Shown here piece by piece: positions 49,241 through 61,017 of a stretch of 64,000 nt of DNA. Location of the stretch: the NCBI GenBank assembly GCA_033063855.1, contig CP093829.1, forward strand, positions 13,609,537 to 13,673,536, given 5' to 3'. Position numbers and translations under genes: made by a program. The notes under the pieces were generated by a model. The model ran no database searches and was not told the DNA's origin. It worked only from the letters and a program-made list of their open reading frames with translations. Within the stretch, counting starts at the first letter, position 1. Each line of letters begins with the position of its first letter. Source of the stretch: Smittia aterrima (lineage: Eukaryota > Arthropoda > Insecta > Diptera > Chironomidae).

Positions 49241-52200
49241 ATGAGTCATTTGTATTCGGGATCGAAAGGTGGCGATCAACTTTGCCCGTTGGGTTTCCAT
49301 CCACAAGTTCGTTGGCCGACGAGATGCAAACGATGTTTCAGGTGAATCTGTTTTTAAAAAAAAAACTTTTGGTGCAGTTTAAAATAAAATTGGATCATTT
49401 GACATTTAGAGATTACAAGGAGCATGGCGCACGTCGTGGAGATGATATTGCTTCATCAACTCCTAGTTTGAATCGAGAATCTTTCGATAAATCATCTCGC
49501 AGCTGGACATCAACGCAAAACTTATCTTTAAATGATTCACCAAACGTTGTTGAGATTACGGCGCCGATTCGAATTCGCCAAAGGCCTTCATCATGGTCAT
49601 CAACACCAGATCTCGAGGAAGCTCAGAAAAGTCAAAGGCCGCAAATGAGACCGATAGAAGAAGTAACAGTGAACGTTCAACTTCCACCCAGACGTCGCCA
49701 TACAGCAACGAACTTAGACAGCGTTGAGGAATCTTTTACCTTAAAGAAACCATCATCGAACGGTAATGCAATAAGACCAGTTGAAGTAGATGACACTGTC
49801 GTCATCACCAAATCAGATTCTTTAGCTGAAAGAGTTCGCAAAATGCAAATGATGAAAAGACAAGGAAGTTTAGAAAGAGAAGGCTCGATTCCCAAAAGGT
49901 TTTTAAATAATTTATTTACAACCAAATTTTAATAATTTTTTTATTCACAGCGATCAAGAAAACATCCGTTCCGAACCGGAACCACAGCCAGTTCGACGCC
50001 GACGACAAACTGACCCTCTTCCGCCTATTCCAGATGAGAAACCATCACGAAGCAGATCAGATTTTCCACCGATTCCTGATGCTCGACAGAGAGGTCGAGC
50101 TGATCTTACACCTGTTGCTGAAGCAAAGGCTAAAACACTTAAAAAACCTGTCACAAGGACTTCTTCCGATTCCTACACGAGCAGCAAAGATGTTCAGTTC
50201 CTGATTCATGTAAAAGACAATAAAAATGGAACATCAAAACAGAAATACGATGATGCTTTATCGATGACAACAGATACAACGGAAACTACTCTAATCGATC
50301 GAAAAGAAAGCGAGTTGAAAGAAGAAAATGAAATGTTGAAAAGTGAACTCGAGTCCGTTAAAGCGAGATGTGAAAGAGCAGAACGAGACAAGTCCGATAT
50401 TCTGCTTAGACGTTTGGCATCCATGGACACGACTTCAAATCGAACAGCAGCAGCAGAGGCTTTGAAACTTCAACAAAAAGTGAATGAGATGAAACAGCAA
50501 ATGGAAGATCTTCAGGATGAGAAGAAGTCGTTGACTCAGAAGATGAAAGAAATGACGAGTGACATGAAAAATCGACCTAAGAACATTGAAGAAACGTTGC
50601 GCAATAAGCTCGAGCAGGCTGAGAGGATGTGTGAAGCATTGATGGATGAAAATGAGGATATGAAACGAGAATTGAAGAACATGGAAAATGAGATAGTAAG
50701 TTTATGAATAATTTTTATTACTCTTTGGCTTGAACCGATAACTTTGTCTTTCAGGATGAGATGCAAGACAATTTCAGAGAGGAACAAGCAGACGAATACG
50801 TTTCAGTTAAAAAGGAACTCGAAATCACCACGAAAAATTGTCGAATTCTCTCGTTTAAATTAAAGAAAAGTGACAGAAAGATTGAACAATTGGAGCTCGA
50901 GAAGCAGGCAATTGGAATCAATCAAACCAGTTCTGACTTTGTCGCGAAAATTAAACAACTCGAAGATGAACTTAAAGTCGCAAACGAAGTTGCCAGAAGG
51001 TTTCAAGCTGAAACAGAAAGTCAATCTTCAAAGAAGAAAACGCCAGTGCTTGGTAAGATCGGTAAATCGACCTCAGATGGTGGAAAAGTTTCGAGGGAGT
51101 CACTGACACGTGGAGGAAGTCAAGAAGATCCAATTCAACTTTTGAGAGATCTTCAAGACTCTATTGAACGTGAAGCTGATCTAAGAGAGCAGTTGAGATT
51201 CGCAGAAGAAGAGGTAAGAGCTGTTCACACTATCATGACACTTTCATTTAAAAATCCATTCAGCTTCTTTATAACTATCGCCGATCAAAGAAACTCAAAG
51301 CTCGATTGCAAATTACAAGCATCGACCAAACTGACATTCAGCCACGACGAGACAAGTTTAATGCCGGCACTCAAACATTCAACTTTATCCCCTTTGAATC
51401 CTTGAATTATTCATCGCCAATCACTTTGCTTTACTCGAAACAAAACTTTTATATTCAGTTCATGATCTCGAGAGTCTTTTACAATCTTCATGAAGGTATG
51501 AAAAGCATCAAATCATTCACAAAACGAGTTACTAATAACTTCATATTAACAGAAGTCACAATCTCCAAATTTATGTTTAATGTTTGATACATTTTTTTCA
51601 GGCTCAAAGTTTGCGAAAGAAGTCTTCGCGCGTTGACGAAGAGAACGAGTCGCTGATTATGCAACTGAAGAAGATGGCAACAAAAGCAAGAAGTATGAAA
51701 TTTTCCTTTTAGATGTTTTCCTTTTAATTAACATGTCTAACTCGATAAAACCTTGGTGATTCCTAATATGATGCTATCCGCCACTTCTAGCTCGTAAGCT
51801 CAGTCCAAATCCACCTAAGCGAGCAGTTGTGGTTGAGAAAGATGAGGGAATTTCTGATGAAGAAGACACAGCAGAGCTAAAACTTCAGCTTGAACTGAAC
51901 GAACAGGTAATTTCCGAATTAAAGTAGGAGCGCTTTACAAGTTAAAACTTTTACAGGAAACCGCAGTTCTTCGTCGTAAATTCGAGGAACTTGAGAAGGA
52001 AAGTGATTTAAATAGACGGCAAGTTCAAGATCTTCAAGAGAAATTAGCGACAAGAGCTCCATCACCTCTGTCATTAAAAAAGATGACACTTGGAAAATCA
52101 TCAGTGAAGGATCCATTGAGTGAAAAGAAAATGCAGGTGATGGAGGACGAAATCAATGAGTTACGAAAGAAACTCATCGAAAAAGATCGTGAATTTGATC

Positions 52201-55200
52201 GAGTACAAGCAGAGCAAACTTTAACTAAGGGAAAATCTAAAATTGGGTTGTTGAAGCCAAAGTGAGTTCGTTGAACACTAAAAAGCAATTGACATTCATT
52301 TATTTTTAAATTTCATAGATCCCTCGATAATAACTTGACTGATCCTCAAAGCATCGACTTGAAGCGTCAACTTCAAGTTGTCGAACAAGAAGCGAGTGTA
52401 TTAAGAACGAAAACTCAAACATTGGAACAAGAAAATGACAAGCTTCTGGCGGAAGTGAAAAAACTTCAGATAACTAATGCGCGTAATACAATTAAGCCAT
52501 TGACTTCGAAAGAAACCGACAAAATAAAAGCAACGGTCGAGGAATTAGAGAAAGAACGTGACGAGTTGAAGCTCAAGATTAGAAAAATTTTAGAAGATTC
52601 AGTTGACAAGCTGCCTTCGAGAATTCCGAAGGTTTATTCCGATATGAAAACGAAACTTCAATTGAAGGTAAGTAGAGACTGAAAAATCCAAAATGTATTG
52701 ACAATTGATTAATTGGTATCTTTTTCAGAAAATGATTGAAGAGTTGGAAGAGGAAGTGGTTGAGATGCGAGCGATTGCCGTACGTTCTGGAGCGTCTGTA
52801 GTTAAAATAACTGAGGACGAAAACAAGAAACTCGCAGCAGAATTTAAAGCCATCAAGACTCAAAACGAAGAGCTTCTACAAAACAGCAGTAAGATTTTGA
52901 TTAGTTTAGAGCTTAGCTAATTTTTTTTCTTTGTCAGGGTTAAAAACGGATTCGAGTTCATTGCAGCTGAAAGAAGTTGAATTGAAACTTCAAAAAGCTT
53001 TAGATGAAAATAAATGCTTTAATGAGAGAATAAAGAATCAAGATGTCAAGTTCTCAACGTTGGATAACACGGTAAGTTGAACTATGCTTGCCAATTTGGA
53101 TTCCAGCGGGGGATACGCGAGTTTCCATAGGAATCGTATGAACGTTGCGAATAGCGGGGAGGGTCGCCAGAAGCAAAATGATCATTACGGCGAACTGGCA
53201 AGTAAGAAACATAAGGGTTGCCACGTACAGGCTGGCCTCCTTGTCCTGTAACGTTAGTAGCCAAAACATTGAATTCAACGATCTCTCCATCTCCAAGACT
53301 TTTCATTGAGTGTCGGGGATTCTTTCGAGCAATTCCAGAGAAATGGACGAAAACGTCTTCGCCAGTGTCGTTGCGAGTAATGAAACCGTATCCTACTTTT
53401 GCGTTAAACCATTTGACAGTTCCTCCAATTAAAATTGGCATTACTAAAAAGATTTATAACAAAAGCATGAACAAATTACCTGTCATTCGAGACGCTTGGC
53501 GACTGTTTTCTGCAGTGGGACGCGGTTGTTCAGCCGCTACCAATTCCTCTTCAGATTGAATCGATTCCGATAGTGCAGGGCTAGGGTTCTCATAATCTTC
53601 ATAACCATTTGATTCCAAATGAAGACCATTCGTCAACTGATTGTCCATTCTCGTCTTTTCTAATTGAAACTCTGACTGTGAAGTAAAAAAAATCTTTTTG
53701 ATTATTTCAGCTGAAGCAAATGGAAACGACAAAGATGTCGCTTGAATTTCAGCTAAAAGCTGAAAAAGACAAAGTTGTAAAGAAAGAAAAGGAAATGGAA
53801 AAACTTAAAACTGAACGAACCAAATGGGAAACAAAGGTTCAAGCAATTGAAGTTGAGTTGAAGGTAATTTGGAGTTTATTATTAAATTTCAATTCAAAAT
53901 GAAATGATTTTTTCATAGGATACTAAGAAAGCTTCTGAGACTGCGAAAAAAAGTTTCGAAAAAGAAATCTTATCGTTGAAAGAAAAATCATTAATCAACA
54001 ATGAATTTCCATCGAAGAAACTCCAAGAACTTCAAGATCAAGTGAAGGAATTAGAAGAAACTTTGTCAAAGGAGCAAAAAAAGAACCTCGCTCTTAACAG
54101 TCGATATGAATTGCTCGAAGAGGAGCATGTATTATTTAAAGCCCAGCTTACAACCGAGAAAGAGAAACTCGGCACAGAAATTAAATCTCTTAAAGCAAAG
54201 ATCAATAAATACGACGATGCTGAAATTGAGACTCGTCGCGAAAAAACCGATTTAACGAAAAAAGTTTCGGATCTTCAAAGAAAGTTAACCGAAGCGGAGC
54301 ATAACAACTCTAAGACCTCCACATCAACTTTTGAGTTAGATCGAAGCCGATTGAGAGCAAAGTTGGAAGAAAAAGAATCGGAATATAATAAACTAACGAA
54401 GCAAAATGAAATGAATGTCGATCAGCTTTCTTCGGTTCGCAAGGATGTGAGTTGTAGCTTATGGCAAACTTGCTGTAGATAAAATTGTAATTTATTTCTT
54501 ATCTAATCTAGAATGAAGAACTAAAACGAAAGCTAGATGACTTTGAAAGGATCAGCAAAGCACAAAGAACATTGAATGATCACAACTTGACACTTGAGAA
54601 TGAGCTTAAAAAGCTTAAAGTCAAGCAAGTAACATTAATCCTAAACTTAACTTTTCGCTAATATTTTCTATTGCAGATTGGAATCTTCGGAGTTGGCAGT
54701 TAAGTCTGAAGTTGCATCAACCAGATTGCGTTACGAAACTCAAATTAATACCTTGCAAAATGAGCTTTCGTCGATCCATCGACAATGTGAACGTTTTAAA
54801 AAGGATCGCGACTCTTACAAACAGTTGCTTGAAGCTGCTCAAAAAAACATCGGCGAGTTAAAGCAGAATCGAAGAAGCTATGTATCGACATCAAGTGGAG
54901 ACGAGGATGATAAATCTAAAATTCAAACGCTTGAGCAACAATGCGGTTGTCTCGAGGATGAATTGAGTGAATCAAGATTAGAAGCAAGTAAATTAAGGAC
55001 GGAGCTAATCTCAGATAAAAGTGCTTTTGAAATTAAAATGTCTGAGATGCAATCGAAGATGAATGAGTACGAAGAAGAAAGAATTCTTGGAAGCTCAAAA
55101 GTTCCGGGAACAAAAACTAGACTTGAGCTTTCGTGGCAGAAAGAGAGAGAAGATCAACAACGTCTGCTTGCAGAAACTTCAACTTTGGCACGCGATTTGC

Positions 55201-56577
55201 GTCAAACACTGTTTGAAGTTGAAAGAGAACGTGACAAGGAGCGACTCGAATCTAGACGTAAAATTGATCAAGTCAAGAAAGCAACGGAAGAAGAATTAGA
55301 GGAAGGCCGTCGAAAGATTTCAGAGCTTCAAAGTGATTTGCTTGAACTTCGTGATGCTCACGCTAAACTCCGCACGGCTAACGAAAAGCTGAGACGTGAC
55401 CGCGATCGTTATGACAGAGAACGTGAATCTGGCAGCAAACGCAGACTTGAGCAAGTTGGCGAGAAAAAAGTGGGCGCTTTACTTCAACAAGTCGATGAGC
55501 TAGTCAAAATCGCACCTGACCTTCAACACTTGTCCGTACCTAAAGAAACGGTAAGAATCTTTTTCTTTTTGAAAAGCCATATTCCTTACAAATTGAAATA
55601 TTTGCAGACATTGTCCATTCCAAATCCACCACGTCGAAGCAAAAGCCGAAGTCCCTCGCCCTCCGGATCAACCATGCAAATTTCCACAGTATTAGCTCGA
55701 TTAGCAGAAGCTTCCGACGAATTACGACGTTATCAAAGACTATGCGAAGAAGAAAGGGAGCGAGATCGTGCTAGACGAGGTGGAATGAGACGAGCCGCGT
55801 CTCAAGAAAATGAGAATGGTATCGAAGGAGGCACGCATCGACCAATTGCACGACTAAATCGTTCTTCACAAGGAAGTTTATATCGTAAGAGTCTCTCGTT
55901 AGATCAGTCAATGCAGGGAGAACAACAACAACAAATTTGGAAGGATAGTGATGCTGGGTCAATGTCTTCAATGCAATCTATTGATTCTGAATACGGAATA
56001 CGACGTGGTGACTCAAGCATGGATTCACGATTATCTGCTGGTTCTACTCAAAGCGACGTTACAGGAAGACGCAAGAAGAAAAAGGGATTGATAGGAAAAC
56101 TTCGAAGTCTAACAAAAGGAAATCGTGGCGCTGAAAGTGATGCTTCGGTAAGATGGTTTTATCAAGTTTTCTTTGAATTTGAACTCAATTTTGTCTTTTT
56201 TTTTTGCGACAGCAACAAGGATCTGATTCCGATTTGAGTCTTGCTGGTGATCATCGATCGAGTAAGAAAGATTTGAAAGAAAGAATTTCAGGAATGTTCA
56301 AACGTGGTGGAAGTTCCAGTCGTGCTGGGAGTCAAGAAAAAATTCTTAACGATTCTCAACAACGACCTATCTCGATAGCTTCAAATGGATCTTCAACTTT
56401 ACCAGCTAATTTCTCTATGCAACAAGCCCAAGCGGCTCCATCAAAAGTATTCATTTGCTTTTTTCAGCTTTCTTTAAACTTATTTTTTTTCATTTCCAGG
56501 GAAAACCTCCAACTCCAACTAGCCAACGCAAACTGAGACCTTCATCAACTCCATCAACCTTACGTCCAAAAATATAA
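49241..56577 (+). CDS. large coiled-coil protein, MTCL/SOGA-like
   Basis: Seventeen exons join in frame to 1822 residues: 49241-49341, 49410-49898, 49951-50695, 50755-51213, 51602-51692, 51791-51906, 51957-52261, 52319-52667, 52729-52888, 52938-53071, 53711-53863, 53919-54446, 54512-54624, 54677-55550, 55608-56147, 56213-56446, 56500-56577. The start is fixed by phase: only the frame from ATG 49241 (MSHLYSGSKGGDQ ... RWPTRCKRCFRDYKEHG) connects to exon 2. A Ser/Pro-rich region and a proline motif (LPPIPDEKPSRSR) lead into long coiled coils from about residue 330 to 1230, including EMQDNFREEQADEY and TTKNCRILSFKLKK, which recall the microtubule cross-linking factor/SOGA family. The C-terminus is basic and Ser rich (GRRKKKKGLIGKLRSL, KERISGMFKRGG). 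Family placement is by eye and moderate. Intron 13 has a GC donor, and intron 10 contains another gene on the opposite strand. Confidence 0.85.
53082..53648 (-). CDS. cold-shock-domain (Y-box-like) protein nested in an intron
   Basis: RNA/DNA-binding protein of the Y-box type. Exon 1 (53648-53480) and exon 2 (53443-53082) give 176 residues. After an acidic N-terminus of about 55 residues comes one cold-shock domain with the RNP-like motifs GTVKWFNAKVGYGFITRND and EDVFVHFSGIARKNPR, then SLGDGEIVEFNVL and NVTGQGGQPVRGNPY. Y-box proteins usually have VFVHQ where this has VFVHF. The C-terminus is only about 30 residues, with a few Arg, Tyr and Ser, much shorter than the basic/aromatic repeats of full Y-box proteins. 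The whole gene fits in intron 10 (53072-53710) of the plus-strand coiled-coil gene. It has its own GT-AG intron, so it is not a processed copy. Confidence 0.88.
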
Positions 56578-57399
56578 TCACCTTTAAATCACACGATAAT
56601 AATTTTGCAGCTCGATTTCTTTTTTTTTCCTCGACAACACACTTTTTCACGATAAAATGCAATGATTACTATTCAAAATATAAGTTTGTTGAGATGAAAA
56701 TAAAAACATTTTTCAAAATAAAAACAATTTTATTGATGTGGAGAAAAAACGATTAAGCCAGAAAATTAGAGAAGAGATGCTTTTTATGGGTGTTCTCGCT
56801 TAGTTCTTGCTTTTAACATGCTCCGAGATAATAATTATTACAATTTAACATTGGTATGTATTATAATTAGCAACTTAACAATTTAGTCTTGGTCCAGCGT
56901 GTTAATTTAGCTGAATTAAGTTTTATGCTTAGTTAAATAATGATGATCAGTTTCATTAAAAACACTTTTGTCGAGGCAATTTACTTCTGTTCTTAGTGTC
57001 GGTCACATGCTCCGAAGCATTATTTAAAGAAAGCAGTCTTGTTTACAATCCCCAGCGAGAAACATCTTAAATGGATTTCTTCCTTTCAATTTTCAAACTT
57101 AGCATTAAGCAGGCGTGTTAATTTAGCTTAATTAAGTTTTTTTTAAAGTCGTTTTAGCTTAACGGATTTTTAGGCCTTACAACAGCTGTTTGAAACGAGC
57201 GGGAAAGTTCTCAACAGCATTATTTGAAAATATTCAACTCTCCACACGTCACTGGCAATCCTAACTCAAACAGAAAAGTCTCCGACAGAATTTTCATTGT
57301 AAAATATCTCGAGAAAATAGAAAATTGCGCAAAAATAAACTCTTAAGTCGGTAGAAACAATAATCCTAGTTTCATAATTTGCATATAAACTCTTTAAAT
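56578..57399. other. spacer upstream of SRPK with a degenerate direct repeat
   Basis: AT-rich 820 bp between the 3' end of the coiled-coil gene and the SRPK start. It carries two diverged copies of a segment of about 200 bp, described separately. Confidence 0.6.
56817..57140 (+). repeat. degenerate direct repeat upstream of SRPK
   Basis: CATGCTCCGA occurs at 56817-56826 and again at 57006-57015. A 26-base block at 56899-56924 recurs at 57115-57140 with a single G/T difference and contains GTTAATTTAGCT then AATTAAGTTTT. The order of the two landmarks is the same in both copies, with offsets of about 189 and 216 bases, so this looks like an old tandem duplication with indels. The 26-base block is itself nearly palindromic (AATTTAGCTGAATT). 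Confidence 0.6.
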
Positions 57400-59490
57400 A
57401 TGAACTCGAACATCAACAAACACGTTAAAACCGTGCAAGCTAAGAAGAAGCGCGGAAAGAAGTCGAATCAAAAAATCAAAGAACTAATTTTAGCAAAAAC
57501 TGATAACGAGACAAACAATACAAAGAATAAACACCAGCAATCAAATCATCCACCGAAAAAGCAGCAATCTAAGCACATCCCATCAAATAGTTCCTCAAAT
57601 GAGACCGGTGGCGAGCAACATCACCAAATGCGAAGTGACGAGGATCAACAAGATGATCCAGCATACTCAAGTGAAGAAGAAGAACAAGAATCACGTGAAG
57701 ATTACCGCCGCGGTGGCTACCATCCCGTTAAGATTGGTGATTTATTCCTCCAACGTTATCATGTCATTAGAAAAATCGGCTGGGGACATTTCTCAACAGT
57801 TTGGCTATGCTGGGATCTTGAAGATAAGCGATATGTCGCTCTCAAAATCGTAAAGTCAGCAGTAAATTTCACAGAGACAGCAAAAGATGAGATTAAGATT
57901 TTGAAAGCGGTTCGTGACACGGACCCTGTCGATCCAAAACGTAACAAAACTGTGCAGTTATTGAACGATTTCAAGATTTCCGGCGTAAACGGTACACATG
58001 TTTGCATGGTGTTCGAGGTTCTCGGCCATAACTTACTCAAGCTCATCATAAAGTCTCAATATCGTGGCATCCCGTACGACAACGTTAAAACAATCATTCG
58101 TCAAGTGCTAGAAGGATTGGATTATCTTCACACCAAATGCCAAATCATGTAAGCTCGTATTTGTATTATTTTGTATGATAGATTTTATTTGATTTTTAAT
58201 TCGCAGTCACACCGATATCAAACCTGAGAATGTTCTCCTCTGCGTCGACGAGGCCTACATTCGTAAAATAGCCGTAGAAGCAAACGAGATGGTCGCAATG
58301 GGTTTAAAATTGCCAGCGTCATTGGTAAGTACTGCACCCGAGGAATTTCAACCGCAGGTGCCCACTGGTAAACTAAGCAAAACGAAGAAAAAGAAGCTCA
58401 AGAAGAAGGCAAAGCTACAAAACGAGCTGATAAGAATGCAGATGGAGCACCTTCAGCAAGTTGAACCTGATGAAACTGACAAGGTTACAAAAGAAGGCGA
58501 TGTTATTGGTGATATGCCAGTCGAGTTAATCGAGGAGCATCCTAGCGTTACTGCTACCTTATCCAATAATGACGAATCTCCCACCGATAACGAAACTTCG
58601 GTCGCCAGTCACATTCTCAACGGGTCAGTGAAGTCGAATGCATCGTCTGAGAACGAAAATGAGGAGAAAGAAAAAGAGAAGGCGACCAATTTGAATAATA
58701 TTGATGTAAAGTCCAATGAAGAGTCGAACGAAGACAATGAAGACGTCGATGAAGTTGTGAAATTGTCCGCATTATCAGAACAACGTGTCATAGATGAGAC
58801 TAAGATTGTCGTACCAATGATTGATGCAGCTCCGATGATCGAGAACGGTATCAGCGATCAACAAAAGCGCTCACCGAAAGCGCATTCAACATCATCCGAC
58901 CCGACATTTGAGATTTGTGATTTTGAAGTTAAGATTGCCGACTTAGGCAACGCATGCTGGGTCGACAAGCATTTTACTGAGGGTAAGTTAAATGTTGCTA
59001 TCAAGTTGGAAGCTTAGAAAATTAATCAATATTCACAATCGCAGACATTCAAACAAGACAATATCGGTCACTCGAAGTTATAATTGGAAGTGGCTACGAC
59101 ACTTCAGCAGACATTTGGAGTACAGCTTGCATGGCTTTTGAGTTGGCCACTGGTGATTACTTATTCGAACCACATGCTGGAGAGAATTATGATCGTGATG
59201 ATGATCATCTTGCACACATTATTGAACTTCTCGGTCCGATTCCGAAAGAAATTGCGCTAGGCGGACGATTGTCAAATGCCCTTTTTACAAAGCGTGGCGA
59301 ACTTCGTAATATCTCGGGACTTAAACCGTGGGCTCTTATTGAAGTGTTGACGGAAAAATACGAATGGAACGTAGAGCAAGCATTTGAGTTTTCATCGTTT
59401 TTGCGACCGATGCTGGAGTACGATCCAGCAAAGCGTGCTACAGCCGCCGAGTGTCTTCAGCATCAATGGCTGAATATTAATAAAAGGTAA
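57400..59490 (+). CDS. SRPK: SR-protein-specific kinase
   Basis: Ser/Thr kinase that phosphorylates RS domains of SR splicing factors. Exons 57400-58148, 58207-58982 and 59045-59490 give 656 residues. A Lys/Asn/Gln-rich N-terminus and an acidic patch (AYSSEEEEQESREDYRRGGY) precede the kinase. Lobe one has IGWGHFSTVWLC, YVALKIVKS, DEIKILKAVRDTDP and THVCMVFEVLGHNLLKLI. The catalytic loop is HTDIKPENVLLC. A spacer of about 220 residues, Lys-rich then acidic, interrupts the kinase, as is typical of SRPKs. Lobe two resumes at VKIADLGNACW (DLG for DFG), TRQYRSLEVIIGSGYD and STACMAFELATGDYLF. The end is ECLQHQWLNINKR, directly followed by TAA. A splice here (AG then CTAA) would change only the last residue. 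Confidence 0.95.
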
Positions 59491-61017
59491 AAAAGGAAAT
59501 GTTTCGCCCAGATAAATATTCTAACGCTCGCTATGTTTTCAGCTAAATTTAGTGACACGACACACGAAGCCTCAATAAACTCCGATTCCATCCCCGCATT
59601 TCTTCAATCTGCTCGCTCGAACTGCTCTCTCTCTCATGTTTATCGATTTTCCTTCCTCTCGTTTCGGAAAATGCTTTCAACCGAAAAAAAACAATCACAC
59701 ACCAAACAAATTTATTGCATCAACAAGCCCAACAACAAACAAGCAGGTAGTTTCCACGTAAAACCTAAAACAAAGAAAAGTATCACTAAAACAACAATAA
59801 GAAGAATCCTTATCAATCCCAGTGGAAAATTTGCGTGAATGACGGAAATATATTTGTTTATTGCCAAACCTAGTGTAATATCGATGAGGCTCATACTCTT
59901 CAATTCATTGCATCCAAGAAAATTTCCTTTGAAGTGGTTTGTGGCAGAAAAACAAAAATTTCCTCTATCAGTTTTTTCCAAACGAAATGATTTTCTTTTC
60001 TTAGGCTTTTACAAAGGAAGACGACTAAAAAAAGTGACGTACTTTCACAGTTTGTAAACATATGAAGTCGAAGGGTGGCCGGGTTGATTGAGAACTTGAA
60101 TAAAAAAATCCTTAGATCGACCATGTTTTGGCATCCTTCGAAGAGCTTACTCTTAAGATTAACTTAAAAAAGAAATTAATGATGAAACTACTTAGAATGA
60201 TTTGTGTTAGCGACTTCCTCTCTTTTTCGGGCTCATTGCCATCGAGAAATGAAATTAGTTTTATGACAAATCCTGTTTTGTCATTTCATATCGTTTTGTT
60301 CTGTCTTGATTGTGACGCAAGGAAAGAAAAATGAACCACACACACATGCATTTTAAGATTTTGTGAAAACTTTAATAAATCAGCAAAAAGACTTTTTTCA
60401 GTCTCGATTCTCTTAAAAATAGCTGAAGAAGCGTTTATCCTCATCACTTTAATGAAAAACCCTCAAAACATGAAATGCTGTTCAAGTAGATTTGTTCGTC
60501 AACAGAAGAAAACGTAAATAAAACAATTCAAATAGCAGGCAAATAATTTTTCTTTTTTCCCATAGAACTCGGGATGAAATTTTGAAAAATATAAATCACT
60601 TTAGAACAATTCTGCAAATTCATTTTCTTTCGTTTGGCAGGTTCCTTAAATATTCTATAAATATTATTTATTCTGTAAACAATCTAAAGGGATTCGTCAA
60701 AAATATGACTCAATAAAAAAATACGAGTATTGAGTGACAATTGATTCTAAAATCTTGCCTTGTTTTATTTTTAGCTGGTTGCATTCTACCTATGTTCTCT
60801 TTTTTGAGTGGTGGCAAAAATGGTAATGTAACTGGGTCAAATGTAAAGCGAGGTAAACTAGGAAAATTCATAGTAGACGGTAGAAAACTTTATAACATCA
60901 ACGATTTATATAACATAGTAATGGAAATTTATTTTTTCCAACCACCAACGTGTTGCTTTCGATTCTAAATTAAACCGTAGACAAATCGGTTTCCACGAAA
61001 TATTTTCTGAAACCCGA
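59491..61017. other. spacer between the convergent SRPK and adrenodoxin reductase genes
   Basis: 1.5 kb, probably mostly the long SRPK 3' UTR (for example AATAAA near 60374). Several ORFs (59533-59838, 59712-59981 minus, 60741-60968) overlap one another or lack an ATG and are not supported as genes. Confidence 0.55.

Noticed and set aside
49219..49932. Long plus-strand ORF giving an N-terminus with PSTSSLADEMQTMFQ
   Set aside because: Its frame in the first exon cannot be spliced to exon 2 with GT-AG ends without a frame break, it lacks an ATG at its start, and the frame from ATG 49241 joins cleanly.
51214..51601. Open reading frame continuing past exon 4 of the coiled-coil gene
   Set aside because: It is intron 4; a GTAAGA donor and a TTTCAG acceptor restore the coiled-coil frame (EE then AQSLRKKS).
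59712..59981. Minus-strand ORF with a strongly hydrophobic C-terminal half, resembling a membrane protein
   Set aside because: It lies antisense to the probable SRPK 3' UTR; the hydrophobic run comes from the reverse complement of an A/C-rich stretch, and no promoter or splice context supports it.
60741..60968. Hydrophobic plus-strand ORF that looks like a signal peptide
   Set aside because: It has no ATG at its start and no neighbouring exon could be found; it is likely 3' flanking sequence.
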